From positions 868,001 through 932,000 of the forward strand of contig JAGFBZ010000850.1 in assembly GCA_018398805.1 (NCBI GenBank): DNA of 64,000 nt, written 5' to 3'. The DNA is from Hirundichthys speculiger (taxonomy: Eukaryota; Chordata; Actinopteri; Beloniformes; Exocoetidae). Positions 37,701 through 45,600 of this stretch are shown here, piece after piece (position 1 is the stretch's first letter; each line of letters opens with the position of its first letter). Under the pieces are notes generated by a model that did no database searches, was not told where the DNA came from, and saw only the letters and a program-made list of their open reading frames with translations. The position numbers were made by a program, and so were the translations under genes.

Positions 37701-39985
37701 TAGACTAAAACAGTTAATGTGGGGACTTCCCCCATGAATAAAACACTCTTCTACATTTAATTTAGTGATGTGTAGTCTCAGTGATGAGTTTCTGCTGGAG
37801 GATCTCTCTTTCTCTCTCTCTACATATGTATCTATCTCTATAATGGCTTTCACTGATATAAAACTCGTATTAAAACCATTTCACATCTCACTACAACATC
37901 TTGTTCCCCTGGATAACCCATAAAACCAACTGCCAGCAATTCCCTTCTGAACTACACATAAGCCTTTTACAATGTCTTTTATTGATTGTTCAAAGCATTT
38001 CTGACAGGAGACCATTGATGTTCAACTATGAATAAAATTACTTTTTAATGCTTTGACCAGTGAATATTGAATTCTAACCACTTCAAGTATATCAAGTGAG
38101 ATGAGTCATGTCAGCTTCAGAGCTGAAACTCATAACGATTAACTCCCATTAGCACTCCACAACATCACATAGAATAGAGGCTTTTGCTGTTCATATTTCG
38201 AAAACCTTGACAGAAACATTGAATGTTTTGTGAGTGAAGTTTTGATGTGAAATATTCTCCTACTTGTAAAAAGCAGTTTCCAACATCACTGTGCTCTGGT
38301 ATGGACACGTTGTAGAGCTGCTGCTGGAACACAGGCTCGTTGTCATTGACGTCCTCCACCAGCACCGTGACTGTAGCTGTTGATGACAGCGCGGGCTCCC
38401 CTCCATCAGCCGCCAGCCACCAGGAACCGTAGCTGCATCCTGCGTTTCTCTGTCCAGGGCTGCTGCTGTAGTGATGAGGCCCGACCGCGGGTCAATACCG
38501 ATCAGGCTGTTCTGGCTGGACTTCAGGATGGAGTACCTGATGTCCGAGTTGGCACCTTCATCCGCATCTCGGGCCTGAACCTGTACGAGGGAACTCCCCA
38601 GAGGAACATCCTCAGGAATGCTTATGGTGTACATATCGTTTTCAAAGACTGGCTGACAGTCATTTGTGTCCGACACCTTCAGGAGGATGACCATCTCACT
38701 GCTGAGGGGGGGGCTCCCAACATCTGATGCCTGGACCCTCAGCTCATACAGGTCCTGCTCCTCCCTGTCTAGCTCAGCGTTAACACACAAAGCATACAGA
38801 AAGTCATCTGTTTGCTTCAGGATAAACCTCCCATCCCCTCCATCAAGAGTAACGGCGACACTCTCCTCCTCAAGGTCTGGGTCAGACACCGAAATCCGAG
38901 CAACATAGTCCCCAACTGCTGCCACCTCCGACACCACTGCATCTCCTGTTTCGCTGAGAAACAGCACACTGATGGTGGGGCTGTTATCGTTGATATTAAG
39001 CACCTTGACACCCACAAAGGTGCTGCTGTGCTCAGGCTGAGCGCTGTTATCTCTTGCACTGACGATCAGCTCGTGAAAAGCCTCGGTCTCAAAATCAAGT
39101 GGCTTGTTGAGATAAATCAGCCCAGTGGTTTCATTGATGGAGAAAACATAATTTGGGTCACTCTGCCGCCTGTTGATCTCATAAGTGATTCTGCCATTGT
39201 CTCCCAGATCACAGTCAGTGGCATGCACCTGACACACAACGGACCCAACCGGAGCATCCTCACGCACTGAGGCATGGTACTCAGTCTGGTTGAACATAGG
39301 AGGGGTTGTCGTTCTCATCCAGGACTCGGATGTTCACCTGCAGGCTCCCCGTCCTGGGGGGGACCCCCCCATCGAAGGCCTCGATAGTCAAGGAGTAGAA
39401 GTCCTGTGTTTCTCTGTCAAGTTTGCTACTGAGGATGAGATCCAGGCCAGGGTGGTTCTCAGATCCACTGCGGTAATCCAGGTGGAAGAGTTCAGCCATG
39501 TCGCTCTCTGTGATCCTGTACCCCTGTGTGCCAAACCCCCCCTCATCCTGGTCTTTGGCACCTTCAAGCTGAAAGCGACTTCCCGGCGGGCTCAGCTCCG
39601 ACACCTCCAACTCCAGCACCTCAGCTGGAAACACAGGTGCGTGGTCGTTCACGTCTTCCACCTTTATCTTCGCTCTGATCACCTCCCCCGTGAGAGTGGC
39701 CGCCACAAACTCGTACTTATCTCTGCTCTCTCTGTCCAGGACCACCGCCGTGGAGATGATGCCCGTGTCTGCGTCTATCTCCAAGTCCCTGAACACATAT
39801 GAGTCTCTGCTCTCCGAGATGAAGAATCCGGTGCTTGGGTTGCTCAACACGGCTCCCAGATCCCCAACGATTGTTTTTGCAGGCAGGCCCTCCTTCACAG
39901 ACAGCGTCAAGTTGAAGACCTGTCCGAGCGACTGTGCGCACAGAAGCGCCAGGAAGAGCGCCTGAAGGAGCCAAGGTTGAGGCAT
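937..39985 (-). CDS. dchs2: Dachsous-type giant protocadherin, 5' portion, 19 exons (dchs2; frame-broken as sequenced)
   Basis: Large cadherin of the Dachsous family, a cell-surface ligand of Fat cadherins in planar cell polarity (family knowledge). Exons, 5' to 3' (plus coordinates): 38264-39985, 33902-34093, 33563-33793, 31929-32165, 27046-28075, 26774-26961, 16090-16189, 15818-15984, 14689-15533, 14366-14605, 10539-10673, 6280-6489, 5210-6070, 5022-5135, 4187-4398, 3930-4082, 2360-2490, 1942-2228, 937-1078. Every junction is GT-AG and the phases agree once indels are allowed for. Translation shows repeated cadherin signatures (LDRE, DxNDNxP, AxDxDxGxN). Start Met is at 39985, followed by a hydrophobic signal peptide (MPQPWLLQALFLALLCAQ). 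The membrane segment and cytoplasmic tail lie beyond the left edge. Seven frame-breaking indels occur in five exons; no base-change stop or lost splice site was seen. The name rests on synteny with plrg1 and fibrinogen; dchs1 or another large cadherin is the alternative. Confidence 0.85.
1079..1941. other. dchs2 intron, nothing recognised
   Basis: AT-rich intron between the exons at 937-1078 and 1942-2228. The ORFs in it are short and have no cadherin motifs or splice context. Confidence 0.6.
2307..2331. repeat. (AAG)n microsatellite
   Basis: About eight AAG units in the short dchs2 intron between two exons, only about 30 bp from the donor at 2358-2359. Confidence 0.85.
2491..3929. other. 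dchs2 intron with simple repeats and a fish interspersed-repeat piece
   Basis: Contains a T run at about 2805-2826 and a GGAT/GGAA microsatellite near 3330-3361. The stretch around 3040-3310 (boilerplate such as GGACTGTGGGAGGCAG) resembles a common fish interspersed repeat also seen at 34,790, 16,230 and 57,480. No exon seen. Confidence 0.5.
3930..4082 (-). pseudogene. dchs2: dchs2 exon 16: short cadherin exon with 1-nt insertion
   Basis: Starts VFASDADGGVNGQIEYS in phase 0, then hits a stop because of one extra base near 4030. In the shifted frame it continues as LSGNNNDAFIL and LDREITPSY to a GTAAGT donor in phase 2. That donor joins exactly to the next exon (KLVLQAVDKGKPPLSS). Exon length 153 against 152 expected. 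Confidence 0.7.
4399..5021. other. dchs2 intron, nothing recognised
   Basis: AT-rich intron without recognisable repeats or exons. Confidence 0.6.
8391..9935 (+). mobile_element. Degenerate L2-like LINE (reverse transcriptase remnant plus 3' tail)
   Basis: Three-frame translation of 8391-8990 shows a decayed non-LTR reverse transcriptase. The FEKVVYDQLQSYL-type start and a VLLDLTA segment are followed by GVPQGSILGP near 8700 and FADDFQIHL near 8805, the place of the canonical YADD. Frames shift repeatedly and the finger/palm part is internally deleted. The 3' tail (about 9650-9935) has the fish L2-type end with AAAGCGCCTAAAGAGACAA and a TGAACTGAACTGAA-like terminus. Inactive; antisense to dchs2. 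Confidence 0.7.
10040..10330 (+). mobile_element. L2-like LINE fragment, C-terminal region
   Basis: Three-frame translation gives pieces typical of the fish L2 ORF2 C-terminus: a LASCLVQDPV-like segment and an interrupted FKSLN-like segment. It is a second copy just downstream of the first LINE tail. Truncated and full of stops. Confidence 0.45.
10734..10767. repeat. Perfect short palindrome with a second half-copy beside it
   Basis: AAAATAACTTATGAA - CATC - TTCATAAGTTATTTT is a 15 bp perfect stem with a 4 nt loop. The same half-site recurs just downstream, ending near 10,800, so the region can fold several ways. It lies 61 bp from a dchs2 exon (10539-10673). Confidence 0.8.
11335..11411 (+). 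pseudogene. Inverted 77-bp copy of dchs2 exon 8
   Basis: The plus strand reads IDIKTGDLRTTQLFTHNAEA, nearly the same as part of dchs2 exon 8 (minus strand, 15876-15952). I count two differences over 77 bp. Similarity ends abruptly on both sides and no splice sites are carried, so it is an exon fragment, not an exon. It is antisense to the dchs2 transcript. Confidence 0.8.
13367..14091. mobile_element. TTAA-flanked non-autonomous DNA transposon (piggyBac/Kolobok-like)
   Basis: Bounded by TTAA at 13363-13366 and 14092-14095. The inner ends are inverted: left AAGGAGCAAAAAGCG, right complement AAGGAGCAATAAGTGG. The interior is GC-richer than its surroundings. It holds ACCATGG at 13560, followed by five codons and a GTAAGT donor, and a tandem CACATGAACG repeat at about 13904-13930. 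TTAA target sites are typical of piggyBac and Kolobok; no transposase is visible. Confidence 0.65.
14689..15533 (-). pseudogene. dchs2: dchs2 exon 9: about 2.5 cadherin repeats with 1-nt insertion
   Basis: Phase 0 to phase 1 exon, 845 nt, one more than the phases allow. Reading from the acceptor gives VYGLEDGYGSS, then a repeat ending in GDIYINQ. An extra base in the GGG run at 15327-15329 (minus CCC) shifts the frame just before LDYESAMQYFFVVRAEDV. The rest is open, with VEDVNDHSPWF and LDVNDNRPVF linkers. Confidence 0.75.
16229..16370. repeat. (CCAT)n microsatellite with fish interspersed-repeat tail
   Basis: CCATCCATCC runs from about 16231 to 16262. It is followed by GGTCACGGGGCTCTGCTGGA and TATCCCAGCT, text that recurs at 57,530 and, inverted, at 34,850. 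This is a common fish repeat often fused to CCAT arrays. Confidence 0.7.
17139..17597 (+). repeat. ERV 5' LTR
   Basis: Starts TGTAAATGAAATTTAGGC and ends CCACGACA. Read base by base against 24338-24796 it shows no difference. AATAAA at 17523-17528 could serve as the LTR poly(A) signal. Confidence 0.92.
17602..17621 (+). promoter_or_regulatory. ERV primer binding site, tRNA-Leu type with an extra G
   Basis: TGGTGTCAGAAG followed by GTGGGATT begins 4 bases after the LTR. It matches the 3' end of tRNA-Leu(CAA) (TGGTGTCAGAAGTGGG as complement, from memory) except for one inserted G after position 12. Confidence 0.7.
18246..19691 (+). pseudogene. gag: ERV gag, frame-shifted
   Basis: Opens at an ATG coding MGNNTA, a plausible N-myristoylation signal for matrix. 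A T-rich tract near 18327-18345 and later shifts split it over several frames; the long part is open from 18585 to 19691. That part has a proline-rich stretch and a capsid-like region with a retroviral major-homology-like segment (EGETCEDYLVRL, about 19156-19191). It ends with a CX2CX4HX4C zinc knuckle (about 19570-19611). One knuckle and this order are usual in gammaretrovirus-like gag. The stop at 19689-19691 precedes pol, which is in another frame. Confidence 0.8.
19762..19784. repeat. (CA)n microsatellite inside the ERV
   Basis: About eleven CA units between gag and protease; a further short CA run follows. Confidence 0.85.
19810..20298 (+). pseudogene. pro: ERV protease region of pol
   Basis: Open in its own frame, different from gag. 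The aspartic protease signature FIVDSGATYS lies around 19876-19905 (DSG at 19885-19893), and a later LLGRYLM segment fits the retropepsin GRD-like region. A stop at 20296-20298 separates it from the polymerase. Inactive context, because downstream pol is disrupted. Confidence 0.78.
20303..20326. repeat. (GGGTTA)4 telomere-like repeat inside ERV pol
   Basis: Four exact GGGTTA units directly after the protease stop. Confidence 0.9.
20336..20375. repeat. Perfect 20-bp tandem duplication inside ERV pol
   Basis: ATTGCACTGCTCATGTATCC occurs twice back to back, just after the telomere-like repeat. Confidence 0.92.
20337..22017 (+). pseudogene. pol: ERV reverse transcriptase, broken
   Basis: Two open parts in different frames. 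20337-21248 holds the RT N-terminus, with WRFVQDLTPVNAA and the first catalytic Asp in VLDLSNAFF. 21250-22017 holds MPQGYCESPTVYN, the YVDD active-site box (about 21348-21359) and thumb/connection motifs. The join at about 21236-21258 has a short GGATA tandem and lost a few codons plus the frame. Order and motifs are those of a retroviral, not Copia-type, polymerase. Confidence 0.85.
22040..23575 (+). pseudogene. pol: ERV RNase H and integrase, core internally deleted
   Basis: RNase H is read from YVDGSAS (first Asp, about 22120) through AELVAL (Glu) and YTDSRYAF (Asp). Integrase follows with an H-H-C-C zinc-finger region (about 22735-22850). The core is cut short: its first part ends in a stop at 22997-22999, and the segment around the conserved Glu (HPASGGSVEREN) resumes only a few bases later in another frame, so most of the DDE core is absent. 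The C-terminal part (to 23575) has LLKRFKRQRW and GPYQILLVT, matching gammaretroviral integrase C-termini. Confidence 0.8.
23638..24012 (+). pseudogene. Possible ERV env leader remnant
   Basis: After integrase, 23705-24013 is open. It has a hydrophobic start (ILILLSAVIALPIILM), a Pro/Ser/Thr-rich stretch and an RRRR cluster. The position fits the start of env, but no surface or transmembrane domain, fusion peptide or membrane anchor follows before the 3' LTR. It may be noncoding. Confidence 0.3.
24325..24337 (+). promoter_or_regulatory. ERV polypurine tract
   Basis: AAAAGGGAGGAAT abuts the 3' LTR, the expected plus-strand primer site for reverse transcription. Confidence 0.85.
24338..24796 (+). 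repeat. ERV 3' LTR
   Basis: Same 459 bp as the 5' LTR, directly after a purine tract and followed by the CTGT target duplication. Confidence 0.92.
25657..26625. mobile_element. Fold-back non-autonomous DNA element, 969 bp, 6-bp target duplication
   Basis: Left end TATGGAGCCCCGTTTGGG is mirrored by CCCAAACGGGGCTCCATA at the right end. Both are flanked by TATCAG (25651-25656, 26626-26631). The inverted similarity continues inward through TTATTATGAAATA-type repeats. The centre holds a different, GC-richer block (about 25,860-26,230). Internal ORFs are just translated repeats (YVKAHSYEK). Superfamily not identified. Confidence 0.8.
27046..28075 (-). pseudogene. dchs2: dchs2 exon 5: about three cadherin repeats, frame broken near its 5' end
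   Basis: A long exon of 1,030 nt, phase 1 to phase 1. The upstream frame reads through a repeat end (PLDHESQPYALLVLQS) and then meets a stop. The downstream frame starts around 27914-27935 (SPVYSTTQVNITIADINDN) and stays open for about 290 residues, with LDVNDNAPVF and other cadherin motifs. Length modulo 3 fits a 2-nt deletion (or a 1-nt insertion), perhaps slippage in a short CT run. Confidence 0.75.
28365..29520. mobile_element. Outer hAT-like MITE split by a second hAT element
   Basis: The arms around the inner element are complementary: left TTTTAGATGTTTCTCTGCTC and TTGATTCAAATGAATGG, right CCATTCATTTGAATCA and GAGCAGGGAAACATCTAAAA. The same text occurs in the hAT-type MITE at 63573-63795. 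Outer ends are approximate. Confidence 0.6.
28478..29428. mobile_element. Non-autonomous hAT element, 951 bp, 8-bp target duplication
   Basis: Ends TAGGGCTGAACGATT and AATCGTTCAGCCCTA are inverted, and exact GTTCTGCA duplications flank it (28470-28477, 29429-29436). An 8 bp duplication with this end is typical of hAT. No transposase ORF. The interior has a GC-rich block around 29,040-29,340. Confidence 0.88.
31650..31706. mobile_element. Probable end of an hAT-like element next to an AT repeat
   Basis: AACGCGTTAACTTACCCAGC and CCCTAATA resemble the end of a fish hAT-type element. The other end was not found; the AT microsatellite may have replaced the flank. Confidence 0.35.
31707..31764. 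repeat. (AT)29 microsatellite
   Basis: Uninterrupted AT run of 58 bp, 165 bp from a dchs2 exon. Confidence 0.95.
32166..33562. other. dchs2 intron, possible old interspersed repeat
   Basis: The stretch 32,290-32,530 reads like an old transposon-derived repeat, but I cannot assign a family. The rest is unique AT-rich intron. Confidence 0.4.
33563..33793 (-). pseudogene. dchs2: dchs2 exon 3: cadherin repeat part with 1-nt deletion
   Basis: Encodes a linker and the start of the next cadherin repeat (IEIEDLNDNSPVF, then VVATDRDSGG). Acceptor and donor are clear. At about 33630-33634 one base is missing after DSGG, so the expected VTYNIL continuation lies in another frame. Exon length is 231 nt where the flanking phases need 232, confirming a single-base loss. 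Confidence 0.75.
34750..34921 (-). repeat. Fish interspersed-repeat copy
   Basis: Contains GAGAGCTGGGATAGACTCCA and a GGTTGGATGGATG end, the complement of the text at 16,270-16,320 and 57,530-57,590. Confidence 0.65.
35509..35790 (+). mobile_element. Tc1/mariner-like transposase remnant
   Basis: The open frame reads an N-terminal helix-turn-helix-like piece (KGLKTSLELPNSSVHKS). It then jumps directly to the transposase C-terminal region (LNPTEMLWNDLKRAAHTRHP), typical of Tc1 (NPIENLW-type). The catalytic middle is deleted, so this is an internally deleted, dead copy. Confidence 0.7.
38264..39985 (-). pseudogene. dchs2: dchs2 exon 1: signal peptide and first cadherin repeats, three frame breaks
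   Basis: First coding exon, 1,722 nt, ending in a phase-0 donor (CAA|GTAGGA). It holds the signal peptide and about five cadherin repeats, with the motifs VEDVNDHAPVFP, LDENDN, INDNSP, DTNDCQPVF and VEDVNDNEPVF. The frame breaks three times. There is an extra G in the 39302-39305 run (minus CCCC) between DENDNP and PMFNQTEY. About 2 nt are missing near 38440, after LDRETQ. One extra base lies near 38411-38415, before the ADGGEPALSS segment. The net change is a multiple of three, so the exon length still fits its splice phase. This could be mutation or consensus error. Confidence 0.8.
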
Positions 39986-41114
39986 CCCTGCGACCCATTG
40001 CTCCTCCACGCGCCGCTCTGGTCTCCTGTTTTGTAGGTAAAATAAGACTACATCTTCATGCTTCGAGGTCTAAAGCCTTAATCACGTTTTAGAGCCATTT
40101 TTCAAACAAAACCAGGTCAACTTGTCAGGCATTTTTGCGCGCAGGAAAGCCAACTGCAACTGTTCTCCTTCATCAAAGCATTTCAGAGATTAAAGAAATC
40201 TGCTGCGCAAATCCCCATGCATTCCCTCACACACCACGACACCTCCAAGTGTCAGGAATAACACCGGCTGTTTACACGAGAGGCTCCTCCTAGAAGGCTG
40301 TTCGTCCCACGCTGATCGGCTCAATCTGTGGCCCCAATTGTTTGAGATTGAATTAGGGGGAGATTACCTTTGGAGCTGTGTGCTGGCAGGTGGCGCATTA
40401 CGCCTGACCCGCTGAAGATCAGAATTAACTGTGCGAGACAACTGGCAAACAATCTGAGTTGACATAACACAGATTGTGTCTTAAAAGGCCGGAGTGTGAG
40501 GTGAAGTAGTTGAGTCACCGAACGCAAAATGGTTCAAACGACCATAAAGCGTTGAAGTGGCTCCATCTAGTGGTAACAAGGAAAATTGCATCGCTCCAAA
40601 GCAACGGTCAAGTTTATTTGGTGAATTGTGAGGTCTGGGTCTATCAGCTGTGAAAAAGAAACTTTCGGGGGAAAGGGGGGCTTTTAAAGGATTCTTCAAC
40701 CATTGCTTACATTTCTGAAGGAGAAAAAATAGATACATTTTATTTTAGCTGTGTGTAAAAAATGTCTATTTCAGGGCCAGATGGAGTTTATTTGGAAAAA
40801 GTTATTTATCTATGGTATCTATGGATATCTATGGTTCTCAGTATTTACACTGTGATATCATTTGCATAAATGACTCTTAAGCTTTCTCAGGTTTACGTTT
40901 CCTTCATTGTAAACCTAAATCTGCCTCATAAACCTTTTTTTTTTTCATTTACAAAGGCTGACACAAATCCATAGTACAATATATACAAATAAATGCCAAA
41001 GTAGAAATACAAATAGACACATAGAGATTTTGCAATTTTGACTTAATGTAGCCCACTATACTTATTTTTGTTATTTGCTTTATATAAACCCAACATCACA
41101 GCAGGCAGCATTTG

Positions 41115-41290
41115 TTCAGCACAGTGGTTTGGTGGTTTGCACTGTCACCTCACAGCAAAAGGGAGCCTGGTTCAAATCCCAGTGGTGACCTTTCTGTGTG
41201 GGGTTTGCATGTTCTCCTTGTGTTTACGAGAGGTGTCTCCAGGTACTCCAGCTTTGTTTGTTACCATCCAAAAACATTTATGTCAGGTTA
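41115..41290 (+). repeat. SINE-like fish repeat copy
   Basis: Contains GGTTTGCACTGTCACCTCAC, GGTTCAAATCCCAGTGG (resembles a tRNA B box) and GGGTTTGCATGTTCTCCTTG, a very common fish repeat. A small piece recurs near 62,980-63,020. Confidence 0.65.
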
Positions 41291-41670
41291 GGTAAACCTG
41301 TAAATTTTGTGTGGTTGTTTGTCTGTATGAGGCCCACATCTCCCTTATAAAAGAGACCTTTAATCTCAGTAGGACTAACCTGGTTAAATAAAGACTAGTA
41401 GTAATTTGCTGTTCTTCTGAACAAAGCTGTAACTCCATTTTCATGTAGAAGAGAGGGGTGGAATCAAGTTTATTTTGTGACTCCACCCCATAAAACCTGC
41501 TCTACAGAGCTGTAAAGACAAGGTTGAAAGGCAGACTGTATAAAAAGAATTGGACCCTGACCCCATGACATCATCAATAAGGTTCTCTGAAAGTTGGTTT
41601 GAAGTTTTTTTTGTCAGACCTCTTGATGATGCAGGAGACTCTGCCAAGCTCTGGTTAATCCCCCCAAAAA

Positions 41671-41871
41671 ATGTCAGATTTTTCTCCTGAATCAACATTT
41701 GAAATGTGTTCTGCCAGAGCTGAATGGAGACCAGCTTCAGTTGAGCTCCACAGGGACCCTCACCAAGCCGATGCCTGGCTCAATGGCCCGGACGTCTCCA
41801 GGGCTCGGTCAGAGCTCAGGCCTGGGGAGGTGTTCATCACTCTGAAACACTCTATGTTCAAGTACTTTTGA
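41671..41871 (+). CDS. Uncertain ORF, candidate upstream exon of the TIR gene
   Basis: 66-codon ORF starting MSDFSPESTFEMCSARAEWR. It has no recognised domain and is not obviously repeat-derived. It lies 730 bp before the first TIR exon, which needs an upstream exon because it begins at a splice acceptor. No convincing donor was found (GTACTT near the end is weak). May be chance. Confidence 0.2.
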   Translation: MSDFSPESTFEMCSARAEWRPASVELHRDPHQADAWLNGPDVSRARSELRPGEVFITLKHSMFKYF

Positions 41872-42603
41872 ATACAATTTATGTGTTACTCAGCTACATG
41901 CATAGTCCAGTCCTGTCGCCCACCAAGAAGATTTGGTTCTTTATGAGACAGAAATAACAAAAAAATAAAATGAAATAAAAAAGTCTCAGATGAGCGGCTG
42001 AAATTCCTCATCATGTAAGAAGAAAATATTTCATACACAAAAAAGGTTCTACACAATTACAAGGTGCTTTAACACGATTTCCTAGTTTCATTATTTGATG
42101 TAGTACTTTTCCACTGATTACATAAAGAGCTTGAAGGATTTTGCTGATCATTCTCTTTAATTTTTATTGACAACAAATTTAGAATCCGAATCAATCAGTT
42201 TGACCTGAATGTCCTTGTGTTTCCTTGTAAAGAGATTTTCAAAGTAAAATTAATCTCAAATTAATCAGAAATATTTTGGATTCTGGTTGAGAAATGCTTT
42301 CCTGGACACAAAATATAATATATCTTAGTTTTAAACGGATAACATCAAGTGGCAAATATGTTATTTTTTTACTGAGGACCTCTCACAACTCATACAGGGC
42401 ATAATGATCATCCCTCTTCAGTGCAAACATGCACTGTAGCTAGGCAACAGATGTAACCTGAGTAGTGTGGCAGGATAAACATCACAGCATAGCTAAGGTA
42501 TCCCTTTGTCTAAGTCAGTTTGTTCAGCAACGGTCCAACTCAGAAACTGTCACAGCATTCTTTTTTCTTTTTTTTTTTTTTTTGTTCTTTTACATTTTTA
42601 TAG

Positions 42604-45600
42604 GAATATAAAATCATGCCATCTCATATAATGCTCTCCTACCAGTGGGATGATCAGGCTCTTGTGAAAAAAATATACCAACGCCTGAAAGATGATGGAC
42701 TGCCAGTGTGGATGGATGTTGAAGGAGGGGTGACAGGGAACATCAACGATGCGTGAGTACAAACAGATAAATGCACCAGTCACTGATAATGTTTGCTGAC
42801 AGGGTTAGTTACTGTGTTCTCAGAATGGCTGCAGGAGTGGAGGAGGCTGCAGTGATTTGTCCCTTTATGACGCCAGCTTACCAAGCGTCCCGCAGCTGCA
42901 AGAAGGAGCTCAGCTATGCAGACACAAGAGAGGTCATTATAGTGCCTGTGATGCTGGCGCACAACTGGGAAGCCAGTGAATGGCTGGGACTGATCACTGC
43001 AGGTCTGCTGTGGGTGGATTTCAGGTGAGGAGGACAGAAAACACATTTATAACCCACTAAACTATCACTAGGTGATGACATTGCTGTTGTCTCCTACAGA
43101 AATGCAGAACAGCATGAAGAGCACTTAGAGATGTGTCTCAGGTCTCTGGAGGAGGAGATCGTATTTAATGCCAGTCACTTACTGGCAACTGAAGAACCTC
43201 AAGGTGAGGCGGTCGAACAGCCGGAACTGACAAAACTCAGCCTGAAGAGGAAACCTGGACGGAGCTTCTGTCATGCTGTCTCAAAGCTCTACATCCATGA
43301 CTCAGGTAGATGTTCAGACAAAACAAGAACCAGCAACACCACTCATATTAATGACAAATTACCAATGACTCTTATGACTGAAACCATCAAAATATTACCA
43401 TTACAAAAAAACAACCAGACTAAGGAACCTTTACCAGAATAAGTACCAGCTGTAAATATAATTTAGTTCGGTGCAATGAAGCCATAATAAAAGCTTACAA
43501 ATGGAACAGCTTTTGTAAGAAATTTGAATTTAAATTTCAAATCTCTATGTTAGAAGTGTCCTTGGACAGGACACTATATGCACCATTGCACTAGCCACTA
43601 AGGTGTCACTAGCCAGTGTTCCCAGCCAACATATTACGTGGGGTCCATCTAAAATATAAATGGGCTGAAAACTGGGGCTCCATTTGGGTTTGTCCGTTGG
43701 TTCCATAGTAGCCCATGTGAATTGCCAGCTTGGGTTCACATATGTGGTTCAGCCAAGTGGAATCCAGATAAGTGGGATCCAGATGAGGTCTCATTCATCA
43801 CCCATTTACCTGAGCATAACCATTGCAAGCATTCATAGTGGTTCAGGACATGTATGAGAACTGTAAGACGGTGGTGAGATGTGCTGTAGGTGTGACAGAG
43901 GAGTTCAAGGTGGAGGTGGGACTGCATCAAGGATCAGCTCTGAGCCCCTCTTTGTTTTGTATGGTGATGGACAGACAGATGAGGTTTGACAGGAGTCGAC
44001 ATGGACTATCATGTTTGCAGATGATACTGTGTTTGGTATTATGAGCAGGGAGCAGGATCAGGTGGAGGTAGATGATTCGCTGTGATGACCCCTGAAGGGA
44101 AAAGCTTAAAGGAAAAGAAGAAGAATCCAAGCTTCAAAATCATGAAATGCATTGAAACTGTTCATGTAAGGAATGAGAAGGAACAAATGTAATAGATTAA
44201 AAAAAATTAATGAACGAGTTGTCTAGCCATTTATGCTTCATTTTGATACAAATTACAACAAAAGTACAGAGAAATCCATTATGTACAGTTAAAGATCAAT
44301 TAAATAGAGTCCAATTCAGTTCAGCTTTATTCATTTTTATCTTAAATCTTAATCTTAAATTTAAGATCATGTCTGGCTCTTGAACTCAAACTGGCAGCTG
44401 GTTCCACATAAGAGGAGCCATAACTGAGAGCTCTGCCTCCCATTTTACTTTTGTAAAACCCTTAGACTTAACCACAAACCTGCATTCTGATAGCAGGAGA
44501 CTTTGATCATTTGGAACAATGAGGTATGTAAAATAGACAGTGGCAATGGAGCTTGGCCTGTAAAATATTTATTTGTGAGGAGAATTATTTAAAACCTGGT
44601 TTAATAGGAAGCCAAAAAAGAAAAGCTAAAATTGAAGAAATATGACAACTCTGTCAACTCTCACTGCAGCATTTTGGGTCAGCTTGGGGCTTTTTTGTTT
44701 AATATTTGACATCCTAATAAAAAAAAAAATGTTCCAACCCAGAAGTAACAAATCCAAGGGCACGTTTTTGTTCTCTATCACCTTGAGGCAGGATGTGTCT
44801 TTAATTTTGGTAATATTACAAAGATCAAAGAAGGTGCTGTGCTGAAAAATGTTTATATGCTAATTCATACTGGTTAAAAACATGCAAGTCCCAGAATCCT
44901 CACAGTTGATAAATTGATAGTTTAGATGAAGCCAGTCTTGTCAGCTCAGATTATTGAACCAGACAGAAACACAAATCAGGTTTCACAGTCATTTCCAAAG
45001 CTGCTCCACTCAATGACTCAACATTGACAACAGCTGCATGGATGTCATGAATGTTCACTCTACTAGACAATTTAATTTGTGAAGAAGCCAGTGAAGTCAA
45101 AGACTGAGAGGTAAATGAAAGCGTGACCCAACAGCACTGTGCTCTTATTTAGCCGGCCTACACTGCAGAAAAGAAACCTGAAGCTATTCTTGTTCTCAAC
45201 AATGAACACCTTTGCAAAGGACTCAGTCATATACCATAAGTGTGTTATCTTTTCAAATTAAATGAAATTCTTTGACATTAGTGGAACATTATTTATTTAT
45301 CAAAGTCTGCTTTGAAGTGTATAGCTCTAAATTAAACTGAAGAGTCAGCTTCATTTCACCAACTTCCTTCATTTTGATTAGTATCGTTGTTGTGCTGTAC
45401 TCACAAGTCATCAGTTATCACCTTGTACTCAGTAACCTGCAAGATGCAAAACCTTAGAATTCAGTGACCCAGAGAGCCAGGTGGATAATACGTCAGGCTT
45501 TCAAGTAAGTTATAACTGTTTAAATGTTGGACTGATCAGCAAGCTGCACTATTGCTTAGGTAAATTAATTATCGATAAAATATTTTGAAAAGCTCTTAAT

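Larger units (their letters stand above)
34094..38263. other. dchs2 intron 1 (4.2 kb)
   Basis: Contains an inverted copy of the common fish repeat (34,750-34,921) and a Tc1-like remnant. The rest (35,830-38,260) is unique sequence with no exon seen apart from a short CT run near 37,808. Confidence 0.5.
39986..42603. other. Intergenic region between divergent dchs2 and the TIR gene
   Basis: Should hold the dchs2 5' UTR and promoter and the unseen 5' exon of the TIR gene. No TATA box was picked with confidence. A tRNA-derived SINE-like piece (41,115-41,290) lies here, and a 66-codon ORF at 41671-41871 is the only candidate upstream exon. Confidence 0.45.

Noticed and set aside
38812..39270. 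Long plus-strand ORFs across dchs2 exon 1 (also 5290-5556, 5572-5769, 39290-39802)
   Set aside because: Antisense shadows of cadherin coding sequence, without cadherin or other domain motifs.
39986..40009. Longer dchs2 N-terminus starting at 40009
   Set aside because: The codon there is GTG; the ATG at 39985 is directly followed by a signal peptide and is the natural start.
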